The notes under the pieces were generated by a model. The model was not told the origin of the DNA. It saw only the letters and a program-made list of their open reading frames with translations, and made no database searches. A stretch of DNA of 64,000 nucleotides from contig NZ_CP110396.1 of assembly GCF_029910215.1 (NCBI RefSeq), positions 186,001 through 250,000 on the forward strand, read 5' to 3'. Source of the DNA: Paraburkholderia sp. D15. Lineage in GTDB: Bacteria > Pseudomonadota > Gammaproteobacteria > Burkholderiales > Burkholderiaceae. Below are positions 1-8,907 of the stretch, piece after piece (positions within the stretch are counted from its first letter, which is position 1; every line of letters begins with the position of its first letter). The translations under genes and the position numbers were made by a program.

Positions 1-59
1 CGACGCTCGCGCAGGCGTTGGCGGCAATCGTGCCGGTGCCCGCCCGTCAAACGGCTTGA
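1..59 (+). CDS. 3' end of an unidentified protein
   Basis: An open frame enters from the left edge and ends at the TGA at 57-59, giving a C-terminal tail rich in Ala, Val and Pro (...VPVPARQTA). Too little is left to assign a family. The stop codon is part of the Shine-Dalgarno sequence (TGAGGAGGT) of the next gene, which suggests that the two are co-transcribed. Confidence 0.45.
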   Translation, partial: TLAQALAAIVPVPARQTA

Positions 60-68
60 GGAGGTCGC

Positions 69-269
69 ATGCACACTTGTCCGGTATGGCGCGTGGCGAT
101 GAAGTCGCGGCCTGTCATGAGTTATTGCGCGTCGCGGGACCGGGAGGGCGTCGTCAAAGGTAGGTGGCTCGCCCTCCTGGCTGGCCTGCTGGGCGTCGTG
201 GGTTGGTTCGCGCTGCGGGATCTGCTGAACGCTATCCCCGATAGCAACGACGACTTCGGGCTGTTCTGA
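69..269 (+). CDS. small single-pass membrane protein, 66 aa
   Basis: Not recognised as a named family. The start is supported by a strong ribosome binding site (GAGGAGGT, five bases before the ATG) that overlaps the stop of the upstream gene. The N-terminal half is Cys- and basic-rich (two Cys, several Arg and Lys). It is followed by one hydrophobic segment at about residues 33-52 (WLALLAGLLGVVGWFAL) and a short acidic tail (DSNDDFGLF). The pattern fits a small inner-membrane protein, with the basic N-terminus likely cytoplasmic. It probably forms an operon with the gene entering from the left. Function unknown. Confidence 0.5.
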   Translation: MHTCPVWRVAMKSRPVMSYCASRDREGVVKGRWLALLAGLLGVVGWFALRDLLNAIPDSNDDFGLF

Positions 270-308
270 TTCGTCGTCGTTGGGCGTTGCGGGATGTGAC
301 GCGTGGAA

Positions 309-355
309 TTGACGGATTGACGGATTGACGCTGTCAACGCCAAATCCTGTACAAT
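309..355 (+). promoter_or_regulatory. promoter/operator of the toxin-antitoxin operon
   Basis: Three TTGACG repeats begin at 309, 317 and 325, eight bases apart. The last forms a palindrome, TTGAC-GCT-GTCAA (325-337). A -10 like TACAAT lies at 350-355, 19 bases after the third TTGACG, which can serve as -35. The operator therefore overlaps the -35, as expected for autorepression by the antitoxin encoded 40 bases downstream. The binding protein is inferred. Confidence 0.5.
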
Positions 356-394
356 TTGCCTAACTTGCCCATTTTGCCTAAAGGAGGACGCACC

Positions 395-1024
395 ATGGTC
401 AACCTGAAGCAAACGCGCCCAACGAGAGCCGCATTGGCGAAGGCGATTGAAAGCAGGGTCGAGCGTATGGACATGGCCGGCCTGCTGGAACTTGCCGTCA
501 CACTGAACATTCCCATTCCACGATCGGACACGGCCATTCGTGCTCGCGAGCGGGCGCCCTTTACCCCATTGACGCAACCGTCCGTGCCAAAAGACAAAGT
601 GCTGCAAGGCAGCGGCATCGGTCCAATCGTGTCGGCGGCGGAAGGCGCGCAGATGCTCGATATGGTCACGGTCGATAATGCGGCCGCGGACTGGATCGAG
701 AGCGATCTCGTGGGCGCCGGGCAACTGGTCCACCAGCTTCACATTTCACGCGGGACACTCGATAACTGGCGAAAGGCAAACAAGATCGTCGCCTTGCGCA
801 AAGGCCTTCGCAACTTCGTTTATCCACTTCGGCAGTTCGAGCGGCGTAGGCCCGTCGAAGGTCTCGACGCGATCGCGCCGCTATTCGTTTCGCCGGAAGA
901 AGCGTGGGAGTGGCTGGTTACCCCCAATCGCATGACTGATGGCAAGCCGCCAATCGACAAGCTGCACGATGGTGACGTAACGCTGGTATTAAGCGCGGCG
1001 GAGGGCGCGTTCGATTACACGTGA
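395..1024 (+). CDS. antitoxin of RES/Xre-type toxin-antitoxin pair (MbcA/ParS-like)
   Basis: A 209-aa protein. An upstream in-frame ATG exists at 356, but AAAGGAGG just before the ATG at 395 decides the start. The middle (about residues 115-150) contains a helix-turn-helix-like stretch (HISRGTLDNWRKANK). The C-terminus (about 170-209) has the layout of the MbcA/ParS/Xre toxin-binding domain (DUF2384): EEAWEWLVTPN followed by GKPPIDKL and a final VTLVLSAAEGAF. Such antitoxins block the NAD-binding cleft of RES toxins and repress their own promoter. At 209 aa it is longer than many family members, with an unassigned N-terminal part. It overlaps the toxin gene by four bases, so translation is coupled. 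Confidence 0.75.
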   Translation: MVNLKQTRPTRAALAKAIESRVERMDMAGLLELAVTLNIPIPRSDTAIRARERAPFTPLTQPSVPKDKVLQGSGIGPIVSAAEGAQMLDMVTVDNAAADWIESDLVGAGQLVHQLHISRGTLDNWRKANKIVALRKGLRNFVYPLRQFERRRPVEGLDAIAPLFVSPEEAWEWLVTPNRMTDGKPPIDKLHDGDVTLVLSAAEGAFDYT

Positions 1025-1620
1025 AAATAGCTTTATCTAAATTGCGGGAACGGGTCTTGAAGGCTCGCATTGCCGGCTGGCCGCGCATCATGCCCAATCA
1101 ACATCGTTCGACGCCGACGAGTGCGGGCCATGGCTCGAGCCGCTTCTCGAGTCCTTCGCGAACGTTCCGTGTTCTCTACGCCGCCGATAATTTTCCGACT
1201 GCCTTCGCGGAAACCGTCGTTCGCGACCGCTTCGAAGGCAAGGCCAGGCGCTTTCTCTACCGTCCGCATCTGGAACAATTGTGCGTGACGTCGATCAGTT
1301 CGAACCGCAAACTGGCGTTGCTCGATCTACGAGGCGCAGCCGCGTACGAAACTGGAATTGATACCGACGCCAATCGCGCCCGTGGCCATGGCTCCGGGCA
1401 AGCACTGTCGGAAGCGGTGCACGCGAACATGGCCGATGTCGACGGCATCCTCTTTAATTCGCGTCTAACCACTGGCGACTGCATGGCGATCTACGACCGA
1501 GCGTTTCCGGCCCTCTCGGCCACGCCGCCGGTTGCGCTGATCCAGGCGAAGGTATTGTCAGCCGAGCTCGATCGCCTTGGCATCACGGTTCGCCGGAAGC
1601 GCGGCTATGAAGCGTCGTGA
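1021..1620 (+). CDS. RES-domain toxin (NAD+-degrading family)
   Basis: A 199-aa RES-family protein. The RES signature is visible: SRFSSP and FRVLYAADNFPTAFAETVVRD (with the conserved Glu of the AFAE motif) at about residues 40-70, then HANMADVDGILFNSRL at about 140-155. Proteins of this family, such as MbcT, degrade NAD+ by phosphorolysis or hydrolysis and arrest growth when free of antitoxin. The GTG start lies within GTGA, overlapping the stop of the antitoxin gene, the usual coupled antitoxin-first order. The first 35 residues look poorly conserved. Activity is inferred from the family. Confidence 0.75.
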   Translation: MKIALSKLRERVLKARIAGWPRIMPNQHRSTPTSAGHGSSRFSSPSRTFRVLYAADNFPTAFAETVVRDRFEGKARRFLYRPHLEQLCVTSISSNRKLALLDLRGAAAYETGIDTDANRARGHGSGQALSEAVHANMADVDGILFNSRLTTGDCMAIYDRAFPALSATPPVALIQAKVLSAELDRLGITVRRKRGYEAS

Positions 1621-1712
1621 CACGCCCAATACAAATTTGAATTGAACGCCGCGCGGCTGCGTGACACCGCAACCGCGCTTGAGTCTACGACCACTCGCCG
1701 CCCAAACGAACG

Positions 1713-2387
1713 CTATTCGTTTTCATCGAAGTAATGCCCAAACTTCGTCTGCTTCGTGCGGATATAGCGCTCGTTTTCCTCGCGCATCGGAATCGCCAGC
1801 GCCACGCGTTCGCACACCGGAATACCGTGCTTCGACAGCGTGTCGAACTTCTCCGGATTGTTGCTCATCAGACGCACCGACGTGACCTTCAGCGTACGCA
1901 GAATGCCGGCCGCCGAATCGTATTCGCGTGAATCGTCCGGCAGGCCGAGGTCGAGATTCGCCTCGACCGTGTCGCGCCCCTGTTCCTGCAGCGCATACGC
2001 GCGAATCTTGTTCGACAGGCCGATGCCGCGCCCTTCATGGCCGCGCAGATACAGCAGCACGCCGCAGCCTTCCGCCGCGATGTAGCGTAGCGCGAGATCG
2101 AGTTGTTCGCCGCAATCGCAGCGATAGGAGCCGAGCACGTCGCCGGTCAGACATTCGGAATGCAGGCGCGTCAGCACGGAGGATTTATTGGCGACGTCGC
2201 CCATCACGAGCGCGAGATGTTCGGCACCGCTTTCGCATACGCGAAACACGTAGGAGGTGAACGTGCCGTAGCGCGTGGGAAGCGTGGCGGTGGCGTCGAG
2301 AATGACGCATTCGCCGTCGAGGGCGCCGTCTGCCGCGGGCGACGGATCGTGAGACGTGAGCATGGCGTTGTACAAGGGTGCTGACAT
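1713..2387 (-). CDS. ribA: GTP cyclohydrolase II
   Basis: A 224-aa enzyme that opens and deformylates GTP, the first step of riboflavin synthesis. Diagnostic motifs are in order: [10 protein letters not shown] with zinc ligand C79, YRCDCGEQL with C90 and C92, GHEGRGIGL at 116-124, [11 protein letters not shown] near 146-156, and SNNPEK near 175-180. The size is that of a stand-alone RibA, without a fused DHBP synthase domain. The N-terminal 30 residues are a variable extension, and an internal ATG (MLTSHD) is an alternative start. It is a single gene, tail-to-tail with the toxin gene. Confidence 0.93.
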   Translation of the reverse strand: MSAPLYNAMLTSHDPSPAADGALDGECVILDATATLPTRYGTFTSYVFRVCESGAEHLALVMGDVANKSSVLTRLHSECLTGDVLGSYRCDCGEQLDLALRYIAAEGCGVLLYLRGHEGRGIGLSNKIRAYALQEQGRDTVEANLDLGLPDDSREYDSAAGILRTLKVTSVRLMSNNPEKFDTLSKHGIPVCERVALAIPMREENERYIRTKQTKFGHYFDENE

Positions 2388-2632
2388 GAACCCGAGCGAA
2401 TCGGGGATGAGGTACGGAGTGCGAGTTTACCGCTAATCGGCGTACCGCACCGGATGCCCATACGTATCATGCGGATGCGCCGCGCCGTCAGTGCTCGCCG
2501 TGAATGGAACGCTTGAACCGCCCCAGGTATTCCCGAAGTACCCCAGCGCCGCGCCCCGCCTATACTGGAATGGCCTGTCCCTCACGACAGCACGCCACGC
2601 CGGCATGCTGCACTGCGAAACGGAGCCGCTCC

Positions 2633-3076
2633 ATGACAAGCGTTGCACAGCTTCTTAAAACTAAACCGGACAACACCACCGTCTTCACGATCGGGGCCGA
2701 CGATTCCGTCTACGACGCGATCAAGCTGATGGCCGAAAAAGGCATCGGCGCGCTGGTCGTCACCGACGGCGACAGCATCGCCGGAATCGTCACGGAGCGC
2801 GACTACGCGCGCAAGGTGGTGCTGATGGACCGCTCGTCGAAGGCGACGCCGGTACGCGACATCATGAGCAAGGCGGTGCGCTTCGTGCGCCCCGACCAGA
2901 CCACCGACGACTGCATGGCGCTGATGACCGAGCGGCGCATGCGGCACCTGCCGGTGATCGAGAACGAGCGTCTCGTCGGAATGGTGTCGATCGGCGACCT
3001 GGTGAAGAACATCATCGCCGAGCAGCAGTTCACTATCCAGCAGCTCGAGTCCTACATACACGGGGAGCGGCCTTGA
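2633..3076 (+). CDS. CBS-domain pair protein
   Basis: A 147-aa cytoplasmic protein made almost entirely of two CBS motifs (Bateman module), about residues 10-65 and 75-135. Visible repeats are KLMAEKGIGALVVTD...GIVTERDYARKV and ALMTERRMRHLPVIEN...GMVSIGDLVKNII. Such modules bind adenosyl ligands (AMP, ATP, SAM, NAD) and sense energy state; the layout is like stand-alone proteins of the mycobacterial Hrp1 type. CGGAG before the ATG supports this start over an in-frame ATG at 2504. Ligand and target are unknown. Confidence 0.85.
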   Translation: MTSVAQLLKTKPDNTTVFTIGADDSVYDAIKLMAEKGIGALVVTDGDSIAGIVTERDYARKVVLMDRSSKATPVRDIMSKAVRFVRPDQTTDDCMALMTERRMRHLPVIENERLVGMVSIGDLVKNIIAEQQFTIQQLESYIHGERP

Positions 3077-3181
3077 TCTAGCCGCTGCTCGCGTAGTCGA
3101 TCTCCCCTGCTGTTGCCTGTAGCCGTCCGCTGTCACGTGACGTAAATCGACGCTGGCACATTACGTACGCGAAGCGGACGC

Positions 3182-3212
3182 AAAAAAAGCCCAATCCTTC
3201 AGTAGGTTGGGC
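3182..3212 (-). terminator. rho-independent terminator of the DUF4148 gene
   Basis: Read on the minus strand: GCCCAACCT, short loop, AGGATTGGGC, then seven T. It lies about 160 bases after the stop of the DUF4148 gene, on the same strand. Confidence 0.8.
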
Positions 3213-3374
3213 GAAGCTACCTTGCGGCAGCGGAGGTTCTGCAAAACTGGGACCGCCGATTTATCGTTGCGGGTGGGAGCGCGTGCGGTCCACGCGCTCC
3301 CACCTCGAAGTTCCTGCATCAAACATCCTGCATCCATCGAACAACCGGTGACGATCAACCGGTCACTTACCGGA

Positions 3375-3719
3375 TCAATTGCCGCAGTACACCGACTTCG
3401 GGCCCGACATCGGCTGCACCACGCCGCCAGCCTGGGACGAACCGCTCATCGCGCCACCGTAACCGCTGGTGTCGGCAACCGGTTCCTGGGTTTGCGCGAT
3501 TGCCGGGTTCTGCGCGTCCACACGGCGCTCAGCCGCCTGGACGTTGCCCGGATAGGCGGCGTCGCTGCTGTCGGCCGGGTTATAGCCGGCGTGTTCCATC
3601 TGGATCAACTGGTCGCGAACTTCGGCGCGCGTCACGGGTTGCTGGCTCGACTGGGCGAACGACGCGACCGGGGCGGCGAGAACGGCTGCAATGGCGACTG
3701 CCTTGATGAGCGATTTCAT
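3375..3719 (-). CDS. DUF4148 secreted protein
   Basis: A 114-aa protein with a clear signal peptide (MKSLIKAVAIAAVLAAPVASFAQ, cleavage after about residue 22-23), then the DUF4148 core (PVTRAEVRDQLIQMEHAGYNPA) and an AERRV element typical of the family. The C-terminal half is Gly/Ser-rich and ends in YCGN. DUF4148 proteins are very common in Burkholderia, exported, and of unknown role. GGAGGT before the ATG supports this start rather than the in-frame ATG 78 bases upstream. Confidence 0.85.
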   Translation of the reverse strand: MKSLIKAVAIAAVLAAPVASFAQSSQQPVTRAEVRDQLIQMEHAGYNPADSSDAAYPGNVQAAERRVDAQNPAIAQTQEPVADTSGYGGAMSGSSQAGGVVQPMSGPKSVYCGN

Positions 3720-4000
3720 GATGACTACCTCCAGACTTGGTTTTATTTGCTTCGCTTGCCACACCATGTGAGAAGCGAGTGATTTCAGTCTAGTCACCTG
3801 CCGGTCTCGGGAAAACCCGTAATTCAGAGATAGATAATTGTTGTAATCGCAAGAATGCGTGGTGAATTGCCGGGATGAAGGCTTATTGAGTTAGCCTTAC
3901 CGTAATAATTGTCGGGATCGTAACGCAATGTGTCTGACGTTTCGAAACTACCGATCGCTTGGTCGATCCACACGCCGCCGAGCGCCGCTTTTGCGCGCGG

Positions 4001-4654
4001 CTATTCCTGCGTGCGGTCGGGAGCGGCCATGTCGGCGGCCGGCACGATCAGCAACTTCCGCGGTCCGCTAACGAACGCGCTGCCGGGCTCGAAAAACCGC
4101 AGCGGCCGCTCCATCTCACGCGACAGCCCGATTCGCGTCGTCACGCCAACCGGCACCTCGCCACGTTCGATAACGCCGATCCACAGATCGCGTCCAGCGC
4201 ATAGATCGTGTCCGTTGAAGGACTGTCCGATGCCGAGTGCCGTCGTCAGCCGTCCGGGGCCGCGGGCGAGATCGCGCAGCGGCACGCCGGGGCGGCGCGC
4301 TTCCACCAGCGCCAGGCCCTCGAGCGGTTCGATCGCGCGAAACAGGATCCCGGCGCCGGTCTCCTCCCGTTCCGCCGACATGTTGAGCATGTAGGACAGT
4401 CCGTACGTCAGCCGCACATACGCGTAACCCGGCGCGCGAAACATCGGCTCGTTATACGGACGCCGGCCGATGAACGCGTGACTGGTCGAATCGCCGACCG
4501 GATACGCCTCGGTCTCGACGATCCGTCCGCTGATGCGCCCTTCGGGCAGGTCGTGCACGAGGTATTTGCCGATCATGAAGCGCGCGAGTTCGACGGTATC
4601 GAACGGCAAGTCGTCACGAAACAAGGGCAGGATGGGCAGCGGTGGTTGACTCAT
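4001..4654 (-). CDS. 3-methyladenine DNA glycosylase (AAG/MPG family)
   Basis: A 217-aa base-excision repair enzyme that removes alkylated or deaminated purines. Family motifs visible: the catalytic region [12 protein letters not shown] (about 44-55), [12 protein letters not shown], the Tyr-rich segment [16 protein letters not shown], and the DNA-reading loop [13 protein letters not shown] (about 130-142). Length is normal for bacterial AAG proteins. It is a single gene, divergent from the BON gene across a 348-bp gap. Confidence 0.9.
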   Translation of the reverse strand: MSQPPLPILPLFRDDLPFDTVELARFMIGKYLVHDLPEGRISGRIVETEAYPVGDSTSHAFIGRRPYNEPMFRAPGYAYVRLTYGLSYMLNMSAEREETGAGILFRAIEPLEGLALVEARRPGVPLRDLARGPGRLTTALGIGQSFNGHDLCAGRDLWIGVIERGEVPVGVTTRIGLSREMERPLRFFEPGSAFVSGPRKLLIVPAADMAAPDRTQE

Positions 4655-5002
4655 TGGCAGGCTCGGTCCTATCAGTCGCTGATCAGTCTCCGATCGGTCT
4701 TTTGTCCGTTCAGATCAGCCGGTTCGCGATGGTTCGTTGTACGGGCACCTCACTTCGTGGCCGCGTCGCGATCACCATGGCACTAATTGGAGTATCGTGT
4801 GTTTCCGGTCGCCGGCCCAGCTTTCAAGGCTCGCAGGCAGGCGCCGTCCACAGCCGTCATGCAGTTCCCGCAACCTTCGCACGACCCGCGGCATCGTTCC
4901 ACGCAGCACCGTTCCATCCGGTTTCCATCCCGCTGTATCCGCAGGTGCAGTACGCGTCCTCATCCGGGGACGATCGTGTCCACAACGACAGGAGAAAGTT
5001 GA
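4655..5002. other. intergenic gap between divergent genes
   Basis: This gap must hold the promoters of the glycosylase (minus) and the BON protein (plus). GATCAG/GATCGG-like words recur at 4675-4730 but form no clear operator. I see no RNA gene or terminator. Short open frames here have no ribosome binding site or family resemblance. Confidence 0.4.
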
Positions 5003-5362
5003 ATGAAAGCATTTCCGGCAATCAAGATGATCGGCGGCGCGCTGGTGGTCCTGGCGTCGCTCAACGCCTACGCGCAAAGCAGCGACGCGACCGCGATGGC
5101 GCCCGCCACCGCCTCGGCCGCTACCGGCAAGCAGGCCAAGACCGCGAACCGCGCGTTGGGCCGCAAGGTCCGTAGCGCCCTGTCGAAGACGAAGGGCTTG
5201 AGCGTCGCCAACATCACGGTGCGCGCGCGCGGCGGTGCGGTCACGCTGGCCGGCTCGGTGCCCGAGCAGGAGCAGATCGATCTGGCGACGCAAACGGCGC
5301 AAGGCGTCGCGGGCGTGACGTCGGTCAAGAACGCGCTGACGATCCGCGCGATCGGTCAGTAA
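5003..5362 (+). CDS. periplasmic BON-domain protein
   Basis: A 119-aa protein with a signal peptide (MKAFPAIKMIGGALVVLASLNAYAQ, about 25 residues), an Ala/Thr-rich spacer, and one BON domain at about residues 48-116 (LGRKVRSALSKTKGLSVANITVRARGGAVTLAGSV... AQGVAGVTSVKNAL). BON domains bind phospholipid or envelope surfaces and occur in OsmY-like stress proteins. ACAGGAGAAAG before the ATG is a good ribosome binding site. It is followed by its own terminator. The exact role is unknown. Confidence 0.85.
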   Translation: MKAFPAIKMIGGALVVLASLNAYAQSSDATAMAPATASAATGKQAKTANRALGRKVRSALSKTKGLSVANITVRARGGAVTLAGSVPEQEQIDLATQTAQGVAGVTSVKNALTIRAIGQ

Positions 5363-5396
5363 GGCAGGCAGCGCGCAAAATGCGCGCTACCGGAAA

Positions 5397-5438
5397 CGGG
5401 CGCCGGTGTGTTTTCACACGCACCGGCGCCCGTTTTTT
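5397..5438 (+). terminator. rho-independent terminator of the BON gene
   Basis: A strong GC hairpin (CGGGCGCCGGTGTG, TTTT loop, matching arm CACACGCACCGGCGCCCG with one bulge) followed by six T, 35 bases after the BON stop codon. Confidence 0.9.
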
Positions 5439-5658
5439 AGTCCGCTTTTAGTCCGCTTTTCAGGCCTGTCTTTCCGATGCGCCCGTCATCACGCGGATTT
5501 TTGGCAATTATCTTTTATAATTTAAAGCGTTAGCGCACATTGTTGACATGATGCATTAGCAATCGCGCTCGCTCCGACGTCCACACCATGCATCGCGGCG
5601 GCGCCGGTCAACGCCCGTCGCCGCTCCCATCAAACCCGCATCGACAAGGAAGTCCCGC

Positions 5659-6741
5659 ATGACCACGCCCGCGACCGCTCTGCCCCGCTGGACCCTTGCC
5701 GCGCCGTTCGTCGCGTGGATCGTGCTCGGCCTCGCCTATGCGCTGCCCGGCAACGGGCTGCTGCTTGCGCTGGTCGGCGTGGCGCTGTGCGCGGCCGTGT
5801 TCACGGCGGTCCATCACGCGGAAGTGGTCGCGCATCGGGTCGGCGAGCCGTTCGGCACGCTGGTGCTGGCAGTGGCGGTCACCGTGATCGAGGTCGCGCT
5901 GATCGTCTCGGTGATGCTCACCTCCGGCCCCGAAAAAGCCGGCCTCGCGCGCGACACGGTGTTCGCGGCGGTCATGATCGTGTGCAACGGGATCGTCGGC
6001 ATCTGTCTGCTGGTGGGCGGCATCCGCCATCGCGAGCAGGATTTTCAGAGCCGTGGGGCGTCGGCGGCGCTGGCCGTGCTGGCGTCGCTCTCCGTGCTGA
6101 CGCTCGTCATGCCGAACTACACGACCACCAGCGTCGGGCCGATCCTGTCGTCGTCGCAACTGGCGTTCGCGGGCGTGTCGTCGCTGGTGCTGTACGGCGT
6201 GTTCGTATTCGTGCAGACCGTGCGCCATCGCGACTATTTCCTCGCCGACGTGCCCGACGAAGACGTTCACGCGGCGCCGCCGACCGTCGGCGTTGCGCTC
6301 GCGGCGGGCGGGCTGCTGCTGGTGTGCCTCGTCGCCGTCGTGCTGCTCGCGAAGGTGCTGTCGCCGATCGTCGAAACCGCCGTGCAGAATGCCGGCGCGC
6401 CGGCGGCCGTGGTCGGCATCGTGATCGCGGCGCTGGTGCTGTTGCCCGAGGGGCTCGCAGCCGTGCGCGCGGCGCGCGCCGACCGTTTGCAGAACAGCCT
6501 GAACCTCGCGCTCGGTTCGGCGCTGGCAAGTATCGGCCTGACGATTCCGACGGTGGCCGCGGTGTTTCTGTGGAACGGTCAACCGCTGATGCTGGGGATC
6601 GACGGCAAGGAAACCGTGCTGCTGATTCTCACGCTACTGGTGGGGACGCTCACGCTCAGCAGCGGACGCACGACAATTCTGCAGGGCGCCGTGCATCTGT
6701 CGCTGTTCGCGGCGTATCTGTTCCTGTCGTTTGCGCCTTGA
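5659..6741 (+). CDS. ChaA-type cation/proton antiporter
   Basis: A 360-aa inner-membrane protein of the Ca2+/cation antiporter superfamily, closest in pattern to ChaA and ionic transporter y4hA. About eleven hydrophobic segments are visible. The two family repeats carry acidic residues in membrane helices: HHAEVVAHRVGEPFGT...VTVIEVALI in the first half and VLLPEGLAAVRAARADRLQNSLNLALGSALASIGLTIP in the second. These motifs form the ion path. It probably exchanges Na+, K+ or Ca2+ for protons. AAGGAAG precedes the ATG. A TATAAT word near 5515 is a possible -10 with no clear -35. Confidence 0.85.
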   Translation: MTTPATALPRWTLAAPFVAWIVLGLAYALPGNGLLLALVGVALCAAVFTAVHHAEVVAHRVGEPFGTLVLAVAVTVIEVALIVSVMLTSGPEKAGLARDTVFAAVMIVCNGIVGICLLVGGIRHREQDFQSRGASAALAVLASLSVLTLVMPNYTTTSVGPILSSSQLAFAGVSSLVLYGVFVFVQTVRHRDYFLADVPDEDVHAAPPTVGVALAAGGLLLVCLVAVVLLAKVLSPIVETAVQNAGAPAAVVGIVIAALVLLPEGLAAVRAARADRLQNSLNLALGSALASIGLTIPTVAAVFLWNGQPLMLGIDGKETVLLILTLLVGTLTLSSGRTTILQGAVHLSLFAAYLFLSFAP

Positions 6742-6807
6742 GGGCGGCGCGGTGGCGGAGCTGCGGCGCGGTGGCAGGGCGGTAGCCGCAGCGCGTCGAA
6801 CCACCCG

Positions 6808-7731
6808 CTACTCTTCCCAATGCGCGGCAATCCAGTCGCGAAACAGATTCAGCTTCGGCTGATGCGCGACCGAATCCGGATACACGAAGTAATAACGCCA
6901 GCCGGTCTTGAGCACCGTATCGAACGGACGCACGAGACGCCGCGCGGCGACGTCGTCCTCGATCAGCGCGAGGTCGCTGATCGCGACGCCGAAGCCCTGC
7001 AAGGCCGCGTTGGTCGCCATGTCGAGCGTGTCGAAGCTCGGGCCGAGTTCGGGGTCGACCGTCGCGCCGTTTTCCACCTCAATGTCGGGGTCGGCATGAG
7101 ATTGCGCGCCGTGTTCCGCCGCCTTCGCCAGCCACATCTTCCAGTCCCGATGATCGCGGGTGGGATGCAGCAGCGTGTGGCGCGCGAGATCCGCGACCCG
7201 CGCGAGCGGCTTGCCGTTCAGCAGATCCGGCGCGCACACCGGCGTCAAACGTTCCTCGAATAGCGGCACTGCCTGCACGCCCGCGCCCGGCGACGAACCG
7301 TAGATGATCGCCGCGTCGAACGGTTCGCTCTGGAAATCGATGTCGTGCTGCCACGTGGTCGTGATCTGCACATGCAGCTCCGGATACTCGGCCTGGAAGC
7401 GCATGATCTTCGGCAGCATCCAGCGCATCACGCAGGTCGGCACCTTCAGCGCGAGATCGGTGCGCTGCCGCGTGAGCCGCGATGAAATCTCCTCGATGCG
7501 CGCGAAGCTCTCCTTCACGACCGGCAGCAGCATCTCGCCTTCGGCGGTGAGCGTGAGGCCCTTCGCATGCCGCTTGAACAGCGGAAATTTGTAATAGTCC
7601 TCGAGCGCGATGATCTGCCGGCTGACCGCGCCTTGCGTCAGGCACAGGTGATCGGCGGCACGGGTGAAGCTGCGATGGCGCGCCACGGTTTCGAAAATCT
7701 GCAGCGCGTTGAGCGGCGGAAGACGGCGCAT
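6808..7731 (-). CDS. LysR-family regulator, GcvA-like
   Basis: A 307-aa LysR regulator. The N-terminal winged helix-turn-helix (about 6-65) has the GcvA-type opening MRRLPPLNALQIFETVARHRSFTRAA and LTQGAVSRQI; the rest is a type 2 periplasmic-binding-like effector domain. The chosen start matches the usual family start; an ATG ten codons upstream (7761) is possible, and neither has a strong ribosome binding site. It is divergent from the ABC importer operon at 7996, so it may control it. The effector is unknown, perhaps the imported amino acid. Confidence 0.88.
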   Translation of the reverse strand: MRRLPPLNALQIFETVARHRSFTRAADHLCLTQGAVSRQIIALEDYYKFPLFKRHAKGLTLTAEGEMLLPVVKESFARIEEISSRLTRQRTDLALKVPTCVMRWMLPKIMRFQAEYPELHVQITTTWQHDIDFQSEPFDAAIIYGSSPGAGVQAVPLFEERLTPVCAPDLLNGKPLARVADLARHTLLHPTRDHRDWKMWLAKAAEHGAQSHADPDIEVENGATVDPELGPSFDTLDMATNAALQGFGVAISDLALIEDDVAARRLVRPFDTVLKTGWRYYFVYPDSVAHQPKLNLFRDWIAAHWEE

Positions 7732-7995
7732 CGGGTTCGGTCCGGAATCAGAAAAAGTCATTGCGCGGACCAGACGGCGTACGCCGCGCCGGCCCTCTCG
7801 CAAGCCGACAGCATAGCGTTTCACAAATCGCCGCGCGACCAATCCGGCGCCGCCCGCGCCACGCGCGCATGAGCTTACGTCATGCGCGCCATGCGCAGAT
7901 TTCGATTGGCGCGGGATTTTGGCAAACCTAGAGTGCAAGCACCGGCCACCAGAACAACGCCATTCAGACCCGACCTATCCGCCAGAGGAATGACC

Positions 7996-8859
7996 ATGCC
8001 CCACTCAGTTCAAGCCGCCTCGTCTCACACACGTCACATGCGTCACTCGCGTCACTCGCGTCACACGCGCCGCGCGTTCGCCACGCTCGCCGCCGTGCTC
8101 GCGTTCACCGGCGTCGGCGCGCTGTGTGCGTTGCCCTCGGCCGCGCATGCCGATGCGCTCGATACCATCGCCAGGACCGGCACCGTGCGCATCGGCGTGT
8201 TCGAGGACTACCCGCCGTTCGGTTCGATCGGTCCGGATATGAAGCCGCAGGGCTACGACATCGACGTCGCCAATCTGATCGGCAAGGCGCTCAACGCGAA
8301 GGTCGAACTCGTGCAGGTGACGGGCGACAACCGCATGGCCTATCTCGCCGACCACAAGGCTGACATGCTGCTTTCAGTCGGCCAGACGCCCGAGCGCGAA
8401 AAGGTGATCGATTTCTCGCAGCCGTACGCGCCGTACTACCTCGCGGTTTTCGGTCCGAAGTCGCTGCCGGTGAAGAACGCCGCCGACCTCGCCGGCAAAT
8501 CGATCTCGGTCGCGCGCGGCACGCTGGAAGACCTGAGCGTGACGAAGATCGCGCCGCCCAGCGCGAACATCAAAAGATTCGACGATCCCAACGGCGCAAT
8601 ATCGGCGTTTCTTTCTGGTCAGGTACAGTTGATGGTGGTCGGCAACGACGTCGGCGCGACGATTCTCGCGCGGCATCCGGCCAACGATCCGGAGCAGAAA
8701 TTCTCGCTGTTCAGCTCGCCGGATCACGTCGGCCTGAACAAGAACGAGCCGCGTCTGAAGCAGAAAGTCGACGACGTGATCGCCCGCGCCCGCAAGGACG
8801 GCACCATGAACGCGATTTCGCAGAAGTGGCTGCGTGCGCCGTTGCCGGCGGACCTCTAA
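7996..8859 (+). CDS. amino-acid ABC transporter substrate-binding protein
   Basis: A 287-aa periplasmic solute-binding protein of the SBP_bac_3 family. A long N-terminus (HTRHMRHSRHSRHTRR) precedes the hydrophobic signal segment, cleaved near AAHA. The mature part has the family signature: VRIGVFEDYPPFG, PQGYDIDVANLIG, LLSVGQTPEREKVIDFSQPY, and a second lobe with SISVARGTLEDL. The His/Arg repeats are encoded by imperfect 9-bp DNA repeats (CGTCACTCG type). AGAGGA at 7984-7989 favours the ATG at 7996 over that at 7990. It heads a three-gene operon with two permeases. Confidence 0.9.
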   Translation: MPHSVQAASSHTRHMRHSRHSRHTRRAFATLAAVLAFTGVGALCALPSAAHADALDTIARTGTVRIGVFEDYPPFGSIGPDMKPQGYDIDVANLIGKALNAKVELVQVTGDNRMAYLADHKADMLLSVGQTPEREKVIDFSQPYAPYYLAVFGPKSLPVKNAADLAGKSISVARGTLEDLSVTKIAPPSANIKRFDDPNGAISAFLSGQVQLMVVGNDVGATILARHPANDPEQKFSLFSSPDHVGLNKNEPRLKQKVDDVIARARKDGTMNAISQKWLRAPLPADL

Positions 8860-8907
8860 CACACGCAACACCGACCTGATCGACGGACTCACGATGAGCG
8901 CCACGCC

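Noticed and set aside
122..742. 206-codon minus-strand frame over the small membrane protein and antitoxin
   Set aside because: Antisense to genes with good ribosome binding sites and known domains; no family resemblance.
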